Notes: generated from the sequence alone by a model not told the origin. Positions 1-11,834 are shown, counted from the stretch's first letter. The stretch is DNA of 64,000 nucleotides from Megalobrama amblycephala (GCF_018812025.1 NC_063052.1:12977501-13041500), one strand, 5' to 3'. Numbers and translations are program-made.

Positions 1-130
1 CTAAGCTCGACTTATATCCCGCCAAATCCAGTTTCAAAAGTAACCGACAGTGAGAGAAGTTACTCACGGAATCTTCATACACAGAATTCCGTGCATAATT
101 CACAACTTCACCAGCACAACTTGATAAGGA

Positions 131-352
131 ATGTTTCTCGAGCAGCAAATCAGCATATTAGAATGATTTCTGAAGGATCATGTGACACTGAAGACTGGAG
201 TAATGATGCTGAAAATTCAGCTTTGATCACAGGAATAAATTAGATTTAAATTCAAATAGAAAACAGCTATTTTAAATTGTAATAATATTTCACAATTTTA
301 CTGTATTTTTGATTAAATAAATGCGGAAGAGAAGACATTTTCAAAAACATTT
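131..352. mobile_element. Cyprinid palindromic repeat family P, partial copy
   Basis: The text around ATTTCTGAAGGATCATGTGA and the following CTGAAGACTGGAGTAATGATG also occurs, in either orientation, at 21280, 24212, 35190, 37379, 53616 and 56410. It is therefore a dispersed repeat in the CLASP2 intron. It could be an Angel-type MITE, but I cannot confirm the family name. Confidence 0.8.
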
Positions 353-840
353 TAAATATCTCACCGACCACAAACATTTGAAAGATAGTGTAGAAAAAGT
401 GGGGAGAAAAGGCTTTTTTTGTGGCCTAGTTATTGCCTTTATCAGTCAGTCTTGACAGAAGCAGGTTGATGTTTGAGAGAGGGGGACGTCAGTGAACGAG
501 AGCAGGGCGCAACACAAATACACAAGCTTTTTGCCTTTGAAACGCTGTACCCAATCACACCCGTCTCACTCCAACTTCCCCCTGCTGTCTTGCTTCATTT
601 CATGGATTTAAGAATAGCTGTGAATATGTGAGTTTGTGTGCTTGTCTGAAACTGATGGACTGCTGCCTTGATGTGTGGAAACATTTGATTCAGATTGATC
701 TTTATGTGAAGAAGATTAATTGAAGGAGGGTTTGTGATTGAAATCAAATGTATTTGAGTGAATGTTACTGTTTTCTTGGATGACATAATATGCCTTAAAT
801 GATTTTGTTGCAGAGTTGTAATATAAAAATAATGTTTCAG

Positions 841-984
841 GTGAAGGTGGCCATTTTGAAGTACATAGAAACACTGACACTACAAATGGAGCCGCAGGAT
901 TTTGTCAACTCAAGTGAAACCAGACTGGCAGTGTCGCGTATCATTACGTGGACCACCGAACCCAAGAGCTCTGACGTCAGAAAG
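841..984 (+). CDS. clasp2: CLASP2 coding exon a
   Basis: Phase 0 at both ends, AG acceptor at 839-840 and GT donor at 985. It encodes HEAT-repeat text beginning VKVAILKYIETLTLQ and ending SSDVRK, the distal part of a TOG-like domain. Exons further 5' are outside the window. Confidence 0.95.
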
Positions 985-3900
985 GTACAAGACAATGTGT
1001 GCTTATTACATTAACGATATTTCAAATGTTTCTGCATTTTCAGCTTTACAGTAGTTTGTTTTTAGATCTCCACTGGTGGAGTTGATTGGTTTGAAGGTGT
1101 AATTATGTGCTTTGATTACAGGCAGCGCAGTCTGTGTTGATCTCGCTGTTCCAGCTGAACACACCAGAGTTCACAATGCTGCTTGCTGCACTACCTAAAA
1201 CCTTTCAGGATGGAGCCACCAAACTGTTGCAGAACCACCTACGGAACACAGGCAACACAGCCCAGGTGATTTACCTTAACTCTTTAAAGGATTCGTTCAC
1301 TTCACAATTAAATTTCCCGATAATTTACTCACCCCCATGTTATCCAAGATGTTTGTCTGTCTTTCTTCATTCGAAAAGAAATTTAAGGTTTTTGAGGAAA
1401 ACATTCCAGGATTTTTCTCCTTATAGTGGACTTCACTGGGGTTCAACGGGTTGAAGGTCCAAATTACAGTTTCAGTGCAGCTTCAAAGAGCTCTACATGA
1501 TCCCAGACAAGGAATAAGGGTCTTATCTAGAGAAACCATCAGTCATTTTCAAAAAAAATTTAATTTATATACTTTTTAACCACAAATGCTCGTCTTGCAC
1601 CCAGTGTTTACAAAGCGAACGTGCAAAGACTAAGTCAAACGGTCTTTACAAAAAAAGGTAAAACAATGATGTCGGACGATTTTGAAGTTGGAGGAGAAAA
1701 TGAGATGCACTTTCACCTTCCACCTACATCACACGTGACCTTTGCAACATAATAGAGTGCCCCAGGGATGACGCGTTTTTGTAGGCAAAATCCGGAAGCG
1801 AGTTAGCATTTTAGGACTTCCGGTTCCAACGTTGTAAATTCTGCGGGTTTTTTGAAGGGGTTTTTGCTAAATCGCCTGAAATAAGGTCTGTGGTTAACAA
1901 AGCTTCTAAATATTTTCACGTTTTGATCTATGACATAAAACACACCAGGTATAACCCACTTGTGATTTTTTTTTAAACTTTTACTGTGTCTTAAAATCGG
2001 CGGTTGCTAACAAATTGCTAAAAGGGACGACTTCCTTTGGCGGGGACTTTAGACGTCATCATTAAAAAGGACATTTGGACAGCATTTCTCATGAAAAAGT
2101 GGATAAGTATTCATAACAGCACAGATCATAATCAGCGAGCATGTTTTTAAATGAAGTTGTTTTTTAAATACAGTTTGAGGAAGCTTGGTGGTGACGTTGA
2201 TCCGCGACCATGGTGTGCTGTAGTCCGTTTATAGCCTACTGTTAGCCTTTTATATCTTGACGACTTTATTTAGGCTTCAAAATGTATAAATGTTGTGTTA
2301 ACTTGTAAAGATTATCTTGACAGACAAAACGTGTAAGTGTCATAACCCTTTGTTAAACACAGAGCTTATTTTCTGCGATTTTCCAAAAGTCTATGGGAAA
2401 AATGCATAGGCTTTCGATCGAGGGAACCCGTGCGCCGCTAACTTCCGGGTTGGCCTACAAAAACGCGTCATCCCTGGGGCACTCTATATGTGGTGCATCG
2501 CATGCAAGATGAGCATTTTTGGTTAAAAAGTATATTATTTTTTTTGAAAATGACATCGTTTCTCTAGATAAGACTCTTATTCCTCGTCTGGGATCATGTA
2601 GAGCTCTTTGAAGCTGCACTGAAACTGTAATTTGGACCTTCAACCCGTTGGTCCCTGTTGAAGTCCAATATATGGAGAAAAATCCTGGAATGTTTTCCTC
2701 ACTTTCTTTTCAACTGAAGAAAGAAAGACAAACATCTTGGATGACATGGGGGTGAGTTAATTATCAGGAAATTTTAATTCAGAATTGGACAAATCCTTTA
2801 AGAATCACTTAAACCACTGTTCTGTCAGCACTAAGATGTAATTTCTTTTCCTTGCAGGCTACAATGGGAAGCCCACTCACCCGACACACCCCAAGATCAC
2901 CAGCTAGTTGGTCGAGCCCTTTAACATCCCCTACCAACACATCACAAAACACACCTTCACCAAGGTACATCATAAACTACAAACATTGACATAGATTCAC
3001 TCCATAAATGCTGTAATTTTGGTTATGTAGTTGTTTGTTCATCATTTCTACGTAACTAAACATCTTATGTCATTTATGTGTGTGTCATTTTACAGTGCAT
3101 TTGATTACGATACCGAGAACATGAACTCTGAGGAGATCTACAGCTCCCTGAGAGGAGTCAGTCAGGCCATCCAGAACTTCAGTGTCCGCAGCCAAGAGGA
3201 CATGACAGAGCCACCACGGAAAAGAGACGGAGATGGTGGAGAAGAGGTAAGAAAGGCAAGTCAAGAAAGAGATGATGTTGTCAGCCAATGGTGAGCAGGT
3301 GAAAGAGCACCTGTTATGCTTTTTTAACATGTTCACCATTCTTTAGTGTGTAATGTTGCTGGTTGAGCATGAAAAAGCTCTGCAAAGATACAAAGTCCCT
3401 CCAGCAGGAGTTATTCTCTATATCAGTGTCACTGTTTCTGAACTCCCTGAAAAGCCTCCATTGTAGTCTTGAGTTTTCTTCCGGGAATGAACAAAAAAAT
3501 CAAGCTAAATAGAAATCTTATTCTCAATCTCATTATATAAAACCGTTTGACTTTTCTCTGTTGTGATTGGCCAGTTAGAATCAAGCCGTGTAATAAGATT
3601 ATAAAATACACAGAAATCTAAAAGAATATCCTTTGATGTGTGAATGTGTCTCTTTACAGGGTTGTGAGCAAACCACAGACTCTGGTCGGACAGCACTGGA
3701 TAACAAGACATCTCTGCTAAATACTATGCCGCTCCTCTCCTCGAGTCCCCGCCCAACAAAGGAATACCAGCCAGTCAGCTACTCTGACTCCTCCTTCAGC
3801 TCCTCCCCTTTTAATAAAAGCCTGAAAGATGCAGACCAGGATGGCGAGTGCCTCACTGATGGTAATTCACTTCCGTAACCGTTTGGTAAAGTGTATGCAT

Positions 3901-6900
3901 GTAAACACATGTGTGGGACTGACTTCCTTTCTGCTGATGGTGTTACAGACAGTGGTGTGGACCAGTCTGAGGTGGTTGCTGAGCTCCTAAAGGAGCTCTC
4001 GAATCACAGCGAGCGTGTGGAAGAGAGGAAAGCTGCGCTGTGTGAGCTAATGCGGCTGATCAGAGAAACGCAACTACATGTTTGGGACGAGCACTTCAAA
4101 ACCATCCTCCTGCTGCTGCTGGAAACACTTGGGGATGGAGAGGTGATTGCAAACATACACTCACTGCTGTAAACACACTAATGTGAGTAATGAGGACGAC
4201 TAAACTTACTTGCTGATCTTTACTTTTCTCTCCCAGCATGTCATTCGGGCATTAGCACTGCGAGTGTTGAAGGAAATCCTTAACAGGCAGCCGTGGCGCT
4301 TTAAAAACTACGCAGAACTCACTATTATGAAGACCCTGGAAGCACATAAGGACCCACACAAAGAGGTTAGGCGTCCCTGAAGAGAACATTCTGTCATCCT
4401 TTACTCTCACTCATGTCGTCTCAAACACATGAGACTTTTGTTCATCTTCAGAACGCAAATGAAGATATTTTTAATGAAGTTTGAGAGATTTCTGTCCCTC
4501 TGTTGAAGGTCTGTTCACCCAAAACTCTGGTTTAAAATGTTCTTAAAATAAATCCAAATGAATCAAGCGTATGAATACAAGTCTTCTGAGAAGACGTGAT
4601 TGCTTTATATGATGCACAGATTTAATTTAGGCTTTTATTCACATACAGTAGAGTCAAATTTCATCACTTTTTGCCATCTTTACCCTTTATTCAAATATTA
4701 TTGACACGTGAGCGTTGTATTTTTTTCAATGATGATGTTAAGTCTTGTGTTGCCACTTGCAGCAGTTATTATTATATTGTTATAACATGTTATTAACTGC
4801 TTAAATGCATAATCTTTTGCTTAATTATTATGCAAGTTGATTTTCTGATCATATTTTTCCCAAGCACATTTTACCAATTCCAAACCAATCAATCTTAATA
4901 CCTACTATTAATTTTGTATTTAGTCATGAAGTTTAGTCAAGAATTAAGTGTGAAACCATCAGAAACCCTTTAGTCTTGAGCGCCACCATTTTCCAGAACT
5001 TCAACCTACCTGGATTCTCCAGGAGTGCGAGGTGTCAGGATCTCAGAGACTTAGGTTAAAGGTTTGCATTATAGTAAAATACAAGACAGATTTTTATATA
5101 GGCTTTATAGACAGACAGATTGAGAGTGACTCTTGAAGGACCAGCACAACATCCTCTTGTACCACTGTTTGAAGAATTTATCTTCCGGAATCTAGCTTTA
5201 AGGTGTTTATTTTTAGTTCATCTCTTATCCTGAAAAGTCCACCTTGCAAAGATAATGATCTCCAAAACTTACTGCCAAAAAATAGAAGTGTGCATCAGTA
5301 GTTAAGTAATGATAAATAAATAAATAATAAATAAAAAGGTTAGCCTAATTGCAACTTTTTATCTCACAAGTCAATATTTTTCTTACAATTGCGAGTTTAC
5401 ATAATTGTGATATAAGCTCGCAATTGTGAGGGGAAAAAAGTCAGAATTGCGAGTTTATATCACGCTATTCTTACCTTTTTCTCGCAATTATTACTTTTTT
5501 CTGGCATTTGACAGTTTATATCTTGCGATTCTTCTTTTCTTAGATATAAACTTGCAATTGAGAGAAAAAGTTATCACGCAATTCTGACTTTATATCTTGC
5601 AATTGCGAATATCAAATCACAATTATGTAAACTCGCAATTGCAAGAAAAAAAAAGTCAGAATAGCGAGATAAAAAGTAAATGTAAGTTGCAATTAGCTTT
5701 TTTTTTTTTAACGGAAACATTCTTCCATAGTCATAATGTATGATTAAGAGCTCATATTAAAAAACTTATAGTTAAGTCATGGCAATAAACCTTTTAAAGA
5801 CTTAGAGAGCAATATATTACTTTAAGGCGTAATCCCAGTCTTTTATTCCCATTGTTGTAAAATTGAAAATGTCCTGGAAAATTCCTGGAAAATGATCGCT
5901 GAAAAATAGTGGGAACCCTGTTGTGCTTGGAGTCAATAGTTTTATTTGTGATAATGCAATGAAACATGCCAGATTGTACGGACATCATTTTGGTCTAGGC
6001 TGTGATACAAAGAAATTATGAACGCATGCAAAAACAAGAGAGAGCCAAAGAAAGCCATTAATAACTGATTATGTTTAGTCAGTGTATGCTTTTTTTCTGT
6101 GAGCTTTTTGTTTTTCTTTGCTTTTATTTTTCATAGTAAATAAGACCTGTAGCTGTAGTTTGCCTTTTTTTGCCAAATAATTTCATCAGATAGTGATTTT
6201 TTTTTTTTTCCTTCCTCATATTTAAAATGTTTTCCTCATATTTTGATTGTTCAATCTAACTTGTATGGTCATTAAAAACAAATATCCTCTCCGGACATCA
6301 CTTTTGGCCACTACTGTATGAACAATGATCAGCGAACGTACATAAAGTACTCAAATATGGTAAATGGAAGCTCAAGAACCAAAGAGGTTCATTCTCATGT
6401 GTCAAACAAGTACATTTGAGCATCTGTTTATGTTCTCTGATCAGTGTTTATAAGCCTAAATTATCATGTAAATGATCTTGCCTCTTTAGAAGACATGGAT
6501 TAAAAATAATTTTATGAACGTTTTGAAGCATCAGAGTTTTGAGTGAATAGACTTTCAATGGAGGGACAGAAATCTCTCAGATTTGACTAAAAATACCTTA
6601 ATTTGTTTTCCGAAGAGTCTTTTGAGTTTGAAACGACATGAAGGTAGGTAAATGAGGATAGATTCATTTTTGGGTCAAATATACCTTTAAACATGCACAT
6701 GATCACAATCCACACAGACGTGAAGCACGAAAAACTGACAACCTAAACCGAAGCACAAAATGTCCTGTTCTCTCTGTATCAGGTGGTACGGGCTGCAGAA
6801 GAGGCGGCATCTATGTTGGCGACCTCAATAAGTCCCGATCAGTGCATCAAGGTGCTGTGCCCCATCATCCAGTCGGCAGACTACCCCATCAACCTGGCTG

Positions 6901-7978
6901 CCATCAAGATGCTCACCAAAGTCATCGACCGGCTGCCCAAAGAGGGTCTCGTTCAGATGCTCCCTGAGATTGTCCCTGGGCTCATTCAGGTAAATACTGT
7001 ATTTCATATACTACCGTTCGAAAGAAGAAATTGATACTTTTATTCATCAAGAATGCATTAAATTGATCAAAAGTGACAAAGACATTTGCAAATAAATGCT
7101 GTTCTTTTGAAAGAATCCGACAAAAAAAAAATCCTGCATGAAGCTACATAGGTTTGTAACAAATTTGAATAATCTTCAATGGCTGCCGGCGAACGTCTAC
7201 TTTGCCCCGCCCTCAACCATTGTAGTTATAGCCGAGGCCTGGAAGAGTTTGGTTTGTGTTGTCGACGTGTTTTCTGTGCTGCGAATGCAAATCAACTTTG
7301 CTGCACTTCCGAAGGATGAAACTCACGCTGATACGGTAAAACTGGCGCCACTGTTACTGTTCGTTTCACTGCGTATCAAGTGCTGAGGAAGCCTCCGGAG
7401 CTGAAATATGGTATGAGCATTTGTTTTCAGCCACGCACTGTAACGCTGATCGACCAATCACAACAGACTGGGCCATCTGACCAATCAGAGCAGAGTAGGC
7501 TCTCAGAAAGGAGGGGTTTAGAGAGATCAAATCCTTTACTGAACCGTTTCAGACACTAAGAGAAAAGAGCTGATGCTGCAATGTATATTATGATAAGTGT
7601 TTTTGTTCTTTGATGCATGTAAACCTATTGTAGGAGAACCTTAAAAGCATAAAAGGGGCACTTTAATTTGATTATAATTTTCTCTCCTTTGCAGGGTTAT
7701 GATAACTCTGAGAGCAGTGTACGAAAAGCGTGTGTATTTTGCCTTGTGGCCATCTATGCCGTCATCGGAGAGGATCTGAAACCTCACCTCAGCCAGCTGT
7801 CCGGCAGCAAGGTGAGCCCTTTCTTCTTGCAAAATGTCTGTTTTGTTTTCCTCCTTATTCCTCAACTTACACATTCTCTCTCTCTTCACAGCTGAAACTG
7901 TTGAATTTGTACATAAAGCGAGCGCAGAGCGGCTCCAGCGGTGACCAGTCTTCAGATGTGGGAGGGCAGGGCCTGTAG
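841..7978 (+). CDS. clasp2: CLASP2, C-terminal part (10 coding exons, 5' end outside window)
   Basis: This is the 3' part of the cytoplasmic linker-associated protein 2 gene. CLASPs bind microtubule plus ends, the cell cortex, Golgi and kinetochores, and suppress catastrophe through TOG/HEAT domains. Coding exons are 841-984, 1122-1265, 2858-2964, 3096-3246, 3660-3861, 3949-4142, 4237-4365, 6783-6989, 7695-7811 and 7892-7978; together they give 493 residues and a TAG stop. All introns are GT-AG and the frame stays open across every junction. The first two exons encode the end of a TOG-like HEAT domain (ETLTLQMEPQDF, ALPKTFQDGATKLL). A Ser/Pro-rich linker follows (MGSPLTRHTPRSP). The last five exons encode the C-terminal HEAT domain that binds CLIP-170 in the family, with VAELLKELSNHSERVEERK, DEHFKTILLLLLETLGD and the terminal SKLKLLNLYIKRAQ. 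The match to vertebrate CLASP2 is near colinear; CLASP1 is the only serious alternative and is less likely from the linker text and the neighbouring UBP1. Confidence 0.96.
1122..1265 (+). CDS. clasp2: CLASP2 coding exon b
   Basis: A 144-base, phase-0 exon with GT donor at 1266. It encodes AAQSVLISLFQLNTPEF through NHLRNTGNTAQ, the last helices of the TOG-like domain. Confidence 0.95.
1284..2801. mobile_element. TTAA-flanked long-inverted-repeat DNA element (family A), copy 1
   Basis: Both ends carry TTAA, and arms of about 300 bases are inverted copies of each other: the left arm runs from AAGGATTCGTTCACTT to about 1640, the right arm from about 2500 to AATTGGACAAATCCTTT. TTAA flanks suggest piggyBac-like mobilisation. 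There is no coding sequence for a transposase. A second element (1752-2487) has inserted between the arms. It lies in a CLASP2 intron. Confidence 0.85.
1752..2487. mobile_element. Inverted-repeat element family B, nested in family A
   Basis: The termini are ATAGAGTGCCCCAGGGATGA and its inverse ending GGGGCACTCTAT. A near copy spans 26765-27475. The internal text ([16 protein letters not shown] reading in one frame) is shared with that copy but has no recognisable transposase. Confidence 0.85.
2858..2964 (+). CDS. clasp2: CLASP2 coding exon c (Ser/Pro linker)
   Basis: The exon encodes ATMGSPLTRHTPRSPASW and a further Ser/Thr/Pro-rich stretch. It ends in phase 2; the split AG|T serine codon is completed by the next exon. 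Confidence 0.94.
3096..3246 (+). CDS. clasp2: CLASP2 coding exon d
   Basis: Encodes SAFDYDTENMNSEEIYSSLR and IQNFSVRSQEDM, an acidic/Ser-rich linker conserved in vertebrate CLASP2. The end is basic-acidic (KRDGDGGEE) and phase 0. Confidence 0.95.
3660..3861 (+). CDS. clasp2: CLASP2 coding exon e
   Basis: Encodes the linker with SGRTALDNKTSLLNTMP and YSDSSFSSSPFNKSLKDAD. The exon ends after the first base of an Asp codon (phase 1), with GT donor at 3862. The linker diverges from mammals here, as expected for disordered sequence. Confidence 0.93.
3949..4142 (+). CDS. clasp2: CLASP2 coding exon f (start of C-terminal HEAT domain)
   Basis: Encodes VAELLKELSNHSERVEERKA and WDEHFKTILLLLLETLGDGE. 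It opens the C-terminal HEAT domain that binds CLIPs in this family. The phases of both flanking introns agree with the neighbours. Confidence 0.96.
4237..4365 (+). CDS. clasp2: CLASP2 coding exon g
   Basis: A 129-base phase-0 exon encoding HVIRALALRVLKEILNRQ and FKNYAELTIMKTLEAHKDPH. It has AG at 4235-4236 and GT at 4366. The next intron (4366-6782) is expanded by transposons. Confidence 0.96.
4386..6690. mobile_element. Large decayed inverted-repeat element in CLASP2 intron
   Basis: The left end (CATTCTGTCATCCTTTACTC, then GAGAGATTTCTGTCCCTC near 4485) and the right end (GAGGGACAGAAATCTCTC near 6560, then a TACCTTTAA terminus) are inverted copies. The roughly 2.1 kb between them contains other repeats, including 5340-5710, and no gene. 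Confidence 0.65.
5340..5710. repeat. Degenerate inverted and direct repeat of CGCAATT/GCGAGTTTATATC
   Basis: Words such as TTGCGAGTTTATATC and TCGCAATTCTGACTTTATATC recur in both orientations roughly every 40-60 bases. Nothing here is coding. It lies inside the larger element of this intron. Confidence 0.7.
6783..6989 (+). CDS. clasp2: CLASP2 coding exon h
   Basis: Encodes VVRAAEEAASMLATSISPDQ, CPIIQSADYPINLAAIKM and LPEIVPGLIQ, all strongly conserved HEAT helices. The exon is 69 codons, phase 0. Confidence 0.97.
7000..7130. mobile_element. Fragment of repeat family P
   Basis: The stretch with ACTACCGTTCGAAAG, TTTATTCATCAAGAATGCAT and AATAAATGCTGTTCTTTTGA matches parts of the copies at 37379 and 53616. 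It directly abuts a truncated family C element. Confidence 0.7.
7150..7666. mobile_element. Truncated TTAA element (family C) in CLASP2 intron
   Basis: Text such as AACGTCTACTTTGCCCCGCC and GACCAATCAGAGCAGAG is shared with 20106-21248. The right end is GGGGCACTTTAA, but the left terminus is missing, so this copy is broken. Confidence 0.75.
7695..7811 (+). CDS. clasp2: CLASP2 coding exon i
   Basis: Encodes GYDNSESSVRKACVFCLVAI and LKPHLSQLSGSK, matching the penultimate CLASP exon. Phase 0 with GT at 7812. Confidence 0.97.
7892..7978 (+). CDS. clasp2: CLASP2 terminal coding exon
   Basis: Encodes LKLLNLYIKRAQSGSSGDQ, a short Gly/Ser tail and TAG. The 80-base intron before it is the shortest in the gene. 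Confidence 0.97.
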   Translation: MKLLNLYIKRAQSGSSGDQSSDVGGQGL

Positions 7979-8931
7979 CCTACCGTCACTCTTCAGAACT
8001 ACAGCACTCTCTTAGTGCAGGGGACCCTAGCTGGCTTTTTAACTCACATGCATACACAAACAAACACCTACACCCGCTTGCCTACAGATACACAAAGCCG
8101 CATGCACCTACACCGCTGGACACCCTCCTCCGGCCCCACGTCACCTTCCAGTGGGAGTGCCCTCGGATTGAAACTCTTCTTCCCAGCTAGGATCACCACC
8201 GCTCCGTGTTCACGTCTGAGAGACCGGATGGTGGTCTTCTGTAGTTTTGTCACCTTGTCAATGAGAAGATCGTGTGTACGTGTGTGTGTGTGTGTGTCAG
8301 AGGCAAAACATCGGGGGAGGGCGGAAACCAGGCAGAGAGAGTTGTGGGTGTCATTTTGTGCAACATGGAGATCATTTCTTTTTATCAAAGAGCTTTTGAG
8401 AAACTCAGATTTTTAAGATGAAGTTCAAAACTTCTTGGTCTGAGCGACGTGTCATTAACGTTCCTAATTGCTCACTATTGATTATTAATGGTCATATCAG
8501 TTCATAACAGTGAGCAGTTTGTCCAGCTTGCTCTATTATAAGGCATACTTTGCTTGGCTATATGCATGTCATGAATTAAACTGAACCTTTTTATCTGGTC
8601 GCATACATGGCTTACCGGGCCACGCGTCAGCCGCCCCACACACCCGAGATTCTCGTCACGGCGAGGCCACACCGCATAGGCAATATGTATCTATATATAC
8701 CTTAACAAAGGAATATTCAAGAATATCTTGTGATGTCCTGAGGGCGTGTGGATTCTTTTAAGTAGCATAGTGTCATTCTTCTCTGATGGGAAATTTGTAG
8801 AAATGCATTTACGCATCTAAATCCCGCAACTGTCTCGTCACTTCTTTCCTGTAGTGTCGGTCTTTCTCCCCCGTGAGGAAGTTCTCTTTCTTCCCGCTGC
8901 ATTTCTAGTACTGTGCTAACGATGAAATTAA

Positions 8932-8937
8932 AATAAA
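8932..8937 (+). terminator. clasp2: CLASP2 polyadenylation signal
   Basis: A canonical AATAAA lies about 950 bases after the CLASP2 stop codon. The intervening 7979-8931 has no further coding exon and reads as 3'UTR, with a short GT-rich stretch near 8278-8297. Confidence 0.7.
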
Positions 8938-8977
8938 GAAAATGTACAGTAATGAACTAATTGTCTCACTTTTACTT

Positions 8978-8980
<3 letters not shown>

Positions 8981-9012
<32 letters not shown>
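8981..9012. repeat. (CT)n microsatellite
   Basis: A perfect CT dinucleotide run directly downstream of the CLASP2 polyA region. Confidence 0.95.
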
Positions 9013-9015
<3 letters not shown>

Positions 9016-9365
9016 CCTTGAAACTAAATACAACAAATGTATAAAGGTAAAATGCATTTTTAATACCTTAATTTCTTTTCAACTGAAGATCTTGGATGAC
9101 ATGAGGGTGAGTAAATTATCTGGAAATTTTAATACTGAAATGACCTAATCCTTTAAAAGAAGATATTTTGAATAACGTTTCCACTTTTTGTACATAATGA
9201 AACTCAGTGGGATCCGAACAACATTTGACATCATTGACTTTCTTTGTATGGACAAAAAAAATAAATATTGAGACATTTTTCAAAATATCTTCTTTTTATG
9301 CTACTTGGTTAATATGGGCTGTTTAAAGAAAATTAAGTTTTTATTTATTTATTTTTTTCATAAAG

Positions 9366-9515
9366 GTTGGTAAGAATTTCTTTTTATGTTTTTGGAAGAA
9401 GTCTCTTCTGCTCACCCAGGCTGCATTTATTTGATCAAAATACAGTAAAAACAATACAATTGTAAAATATTATTACAATTTAAAAGAACAGTTTTCTATT
9501 TGAATACATTTTCTG
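9366..9515. mobile_element. Fragment of repeat family P
   Basis: Contains CTGCTCACCCAGGCTGCATT and AAATATTATTACAATTTAAA, which recur in the other copies of the family. It is truncated, keeping only one outer arm. Confidence 0.75.
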
Positions 9516-10693
9516 GGTTAAATTTCAAATAATATATAATTTATTATATAAAGTTATATAACATTTTATATAAGTTTATATAATAATAATATATAGCGTT
9601 TTATAAAGTCAATTTCTGAAGTAAGAAACGGTAACCGTTCCGCAAAATGTAAACAAAACAATTATTCAAGAAACGGCAAAAATATTATACTAATAAATTA
9701 TATAGATTTATTAATGTTTAAAAGATAATTGACAGCCTGCCCTGACCTGACATGACACAGTTCAACATTTCTGATAAAATGTACCCTCATTATATAGTTG
9801 TAGACCAGTGTGTTTTATTATGTTCACTTATTACTCAACAGCTACAGTAAAAGTATGATAATGAACTGTTTGAAACCAACACACAAAACCACTGCTAGAG
9901 CAAACACATTTTTGAAACACAACTTTTGACTCAAAGCATTAGTTACTGTAACAATTTGCAATATGTGAAAATGCTTTTAGCACATGCTTAAAATAACTTA
10001 TTGTTCTAGTTGTCTGAAACGAGCAATAAAAGTGTAGTAAGGTCAACAGCAATGAAAAATGGCATGTAATCCTTTGAACCTTTGATGGTTTTATTTGGCC
10101 ATTATTTTAATTATGTACTTATTTTTTCCAAATATGACTGGGTGTCACACTATTCTGTTATTTCCTGTTTCTCTCGCTAAAAATAAACTTGCTACTTAAT
10201 TGCCATCATAGAATTATCTATAAGTTTCCAAGATTGTTTGCTTTGCATTAGATATTTAATTCTCAAGGACACTAATGCCCTCAGTGAACAAAATAAATCA
10301 AGTGTTTCCCAGCGGTTTCACAATGCTGCTAATACATAAACACTCAAGTTGCTTTGTTCGTAAGATGATGGTCTGTTTAAGAGAACCTAATCATGTTCAA
10401 AGGCCTGTGTGACTTCCTGTCCAGTCCACCGGCACAACAACATCAGCCTAAAAACACCCTGAATGTGTCCTTGAGTGGCCATCCCTGTTTCAGAATGGAA
10501 TTTCACAGCAAAAGAGCCCAGGGGCCGGTTGCATAAACTGCTAATATTAGTCTTACAACCTAGTCAAATTTGTTTATTTAAGACCCTTCATAACTTTAAG
10601 TCAGTTACATAAAAAAAAGTACAGTGGTCTATTTTGATACCAAAAAGTAGGACTCATTACCCCTAACTAACTGTAAGTTGGTCATACTAGTTC

Positions 10694-11510
10694 TTAAAGG
10701 TGCAGTAAGTGATTTCTGAGAAATGCTGATGATATTTGAAGTCATCAAAATAAACAGTCCCCAACCCAAAAAAAATCACACCCCCATCTTTATAGCTCCG
10801 CCTCCAAATCCATGAACAGTCCATTGGTGTGTTTGACATCGGCTGCGGCTGGATGTAACCAATCAGCGAGAGTAGCCGCGTGCAGGCGGGGAGGAGCTGA
10901 AAACGGAGATGTGAATTTGAACACTTTCTGCTTCCTGTAGTGACGCTCGTGCTGCGTTTGCAGACTTTATCACAGCTGAAGTTAAATAAATGCAATATTT
11001 GACTAATACACTAATGTTTCAGAGACATTTTCATTCAATACCTTATGTAAAAACATAAAACATCAACATAAGCATATGTTATTTAAATACCAATGTAGAG
11101 GGGTCTACGTTTATCAGTTTTATTTTGATAAACATGACACAAAATAACATCACGACTACATGAAAAGAGCTTTAACTGTTATAAAAATACAGCATTAGTG
11201 GAACTGAAGGCGTGACAGTAAACAGGAGACACACGTGATCGTTGTCATGTGGTGAATCATGAACCAGCTGTGTCGTCATCAGAGCTTGTGCAGCTCCTCT
11301 TGAGAAACTGATGGCTGATCTCGAATTGCTCTCGCTGTACTTTGAAGCCATAGGTCATTGTAAGTGTATTACTGCCCTCCACAGGACAAAGTTTGAACTA
11401 ATTGTTATATACTTGCACTAGCATATTGTATATGAGAATTTAGTTCAAACTTTGACCTGTGGAGGGCAGTAATACACTTAGCAGTGCCTACACTGCCGGA
11501 CTTCTAATAG
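10694..11510. mobile_element. TTAA element left end, GGTGCAGTAAGTGATTTC type
   Basis: TTAA followed by AGGTGCAGTAAGTGATTTC resembles the other TTAA-flanked elements. The right end could not be identified, so the end coordinate is approximate. A separate hairpin (11361-11480) lies near its right side. Confidence 0.45.
11361..11480. repeat. Perfect-arm hairpin, about 120 bases
   Basis: The left arm TAAGTGTATTACTGCCCTCC returns inverted as GGAGGGCAGTAATACACTTA, and the pairing continues through AGTTTGAACTAA near the loop. This is a compact MITE-like palindrome. Confidence 0.85.
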
Positions 11511-11525
11511 AGAAGAAGAAGAGAG

Positions 11526-11834
11526 CTAGTTCAAGATGAGCATTTATGGTTAAATGTATACAATTTTAATTTTTTTTAGAAAATGAGTGATGGTTTCTCT
11601 AGATAAGACTCTTATTCCTCATCTGGCATCTCGTAGAAAGCTTTGAAGCTGCAATGAAACTGTAATTTTGACCTTCAACCCTTTGGAGTCCATTGAAGTC
11701 CACTATATGGAGAAAATCCATCAAAAACCTTAATTTCTTTTCGACTGAAGAAAGAAAGACACGAACATCTTTGATGACATGGGGGTGAGTAAATTATCAG
11801 GAAATTTTAATTTGAAAGTGAACTAATCCTTTAA
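11526..11834. mobile_element. Solo arm of family A element
   Basis: The sequence from GAGCATTTATGGTTAAA to AACTAATCCTTTAA matches only the right arm of the elements at 1284-2801 and 17645-19515. No opposite arm is present. It ends just upstream of the UBP1 promoter region. Confidence 0.8.

Noticed and set aside
8015..8416. 133-codon open frame after CLASP2
   Set aside because: It lies in the 3'UTR, is low complexity (His/Thr and Val/Cys from CA and GT repeats) and has no family similarity that I recognise.
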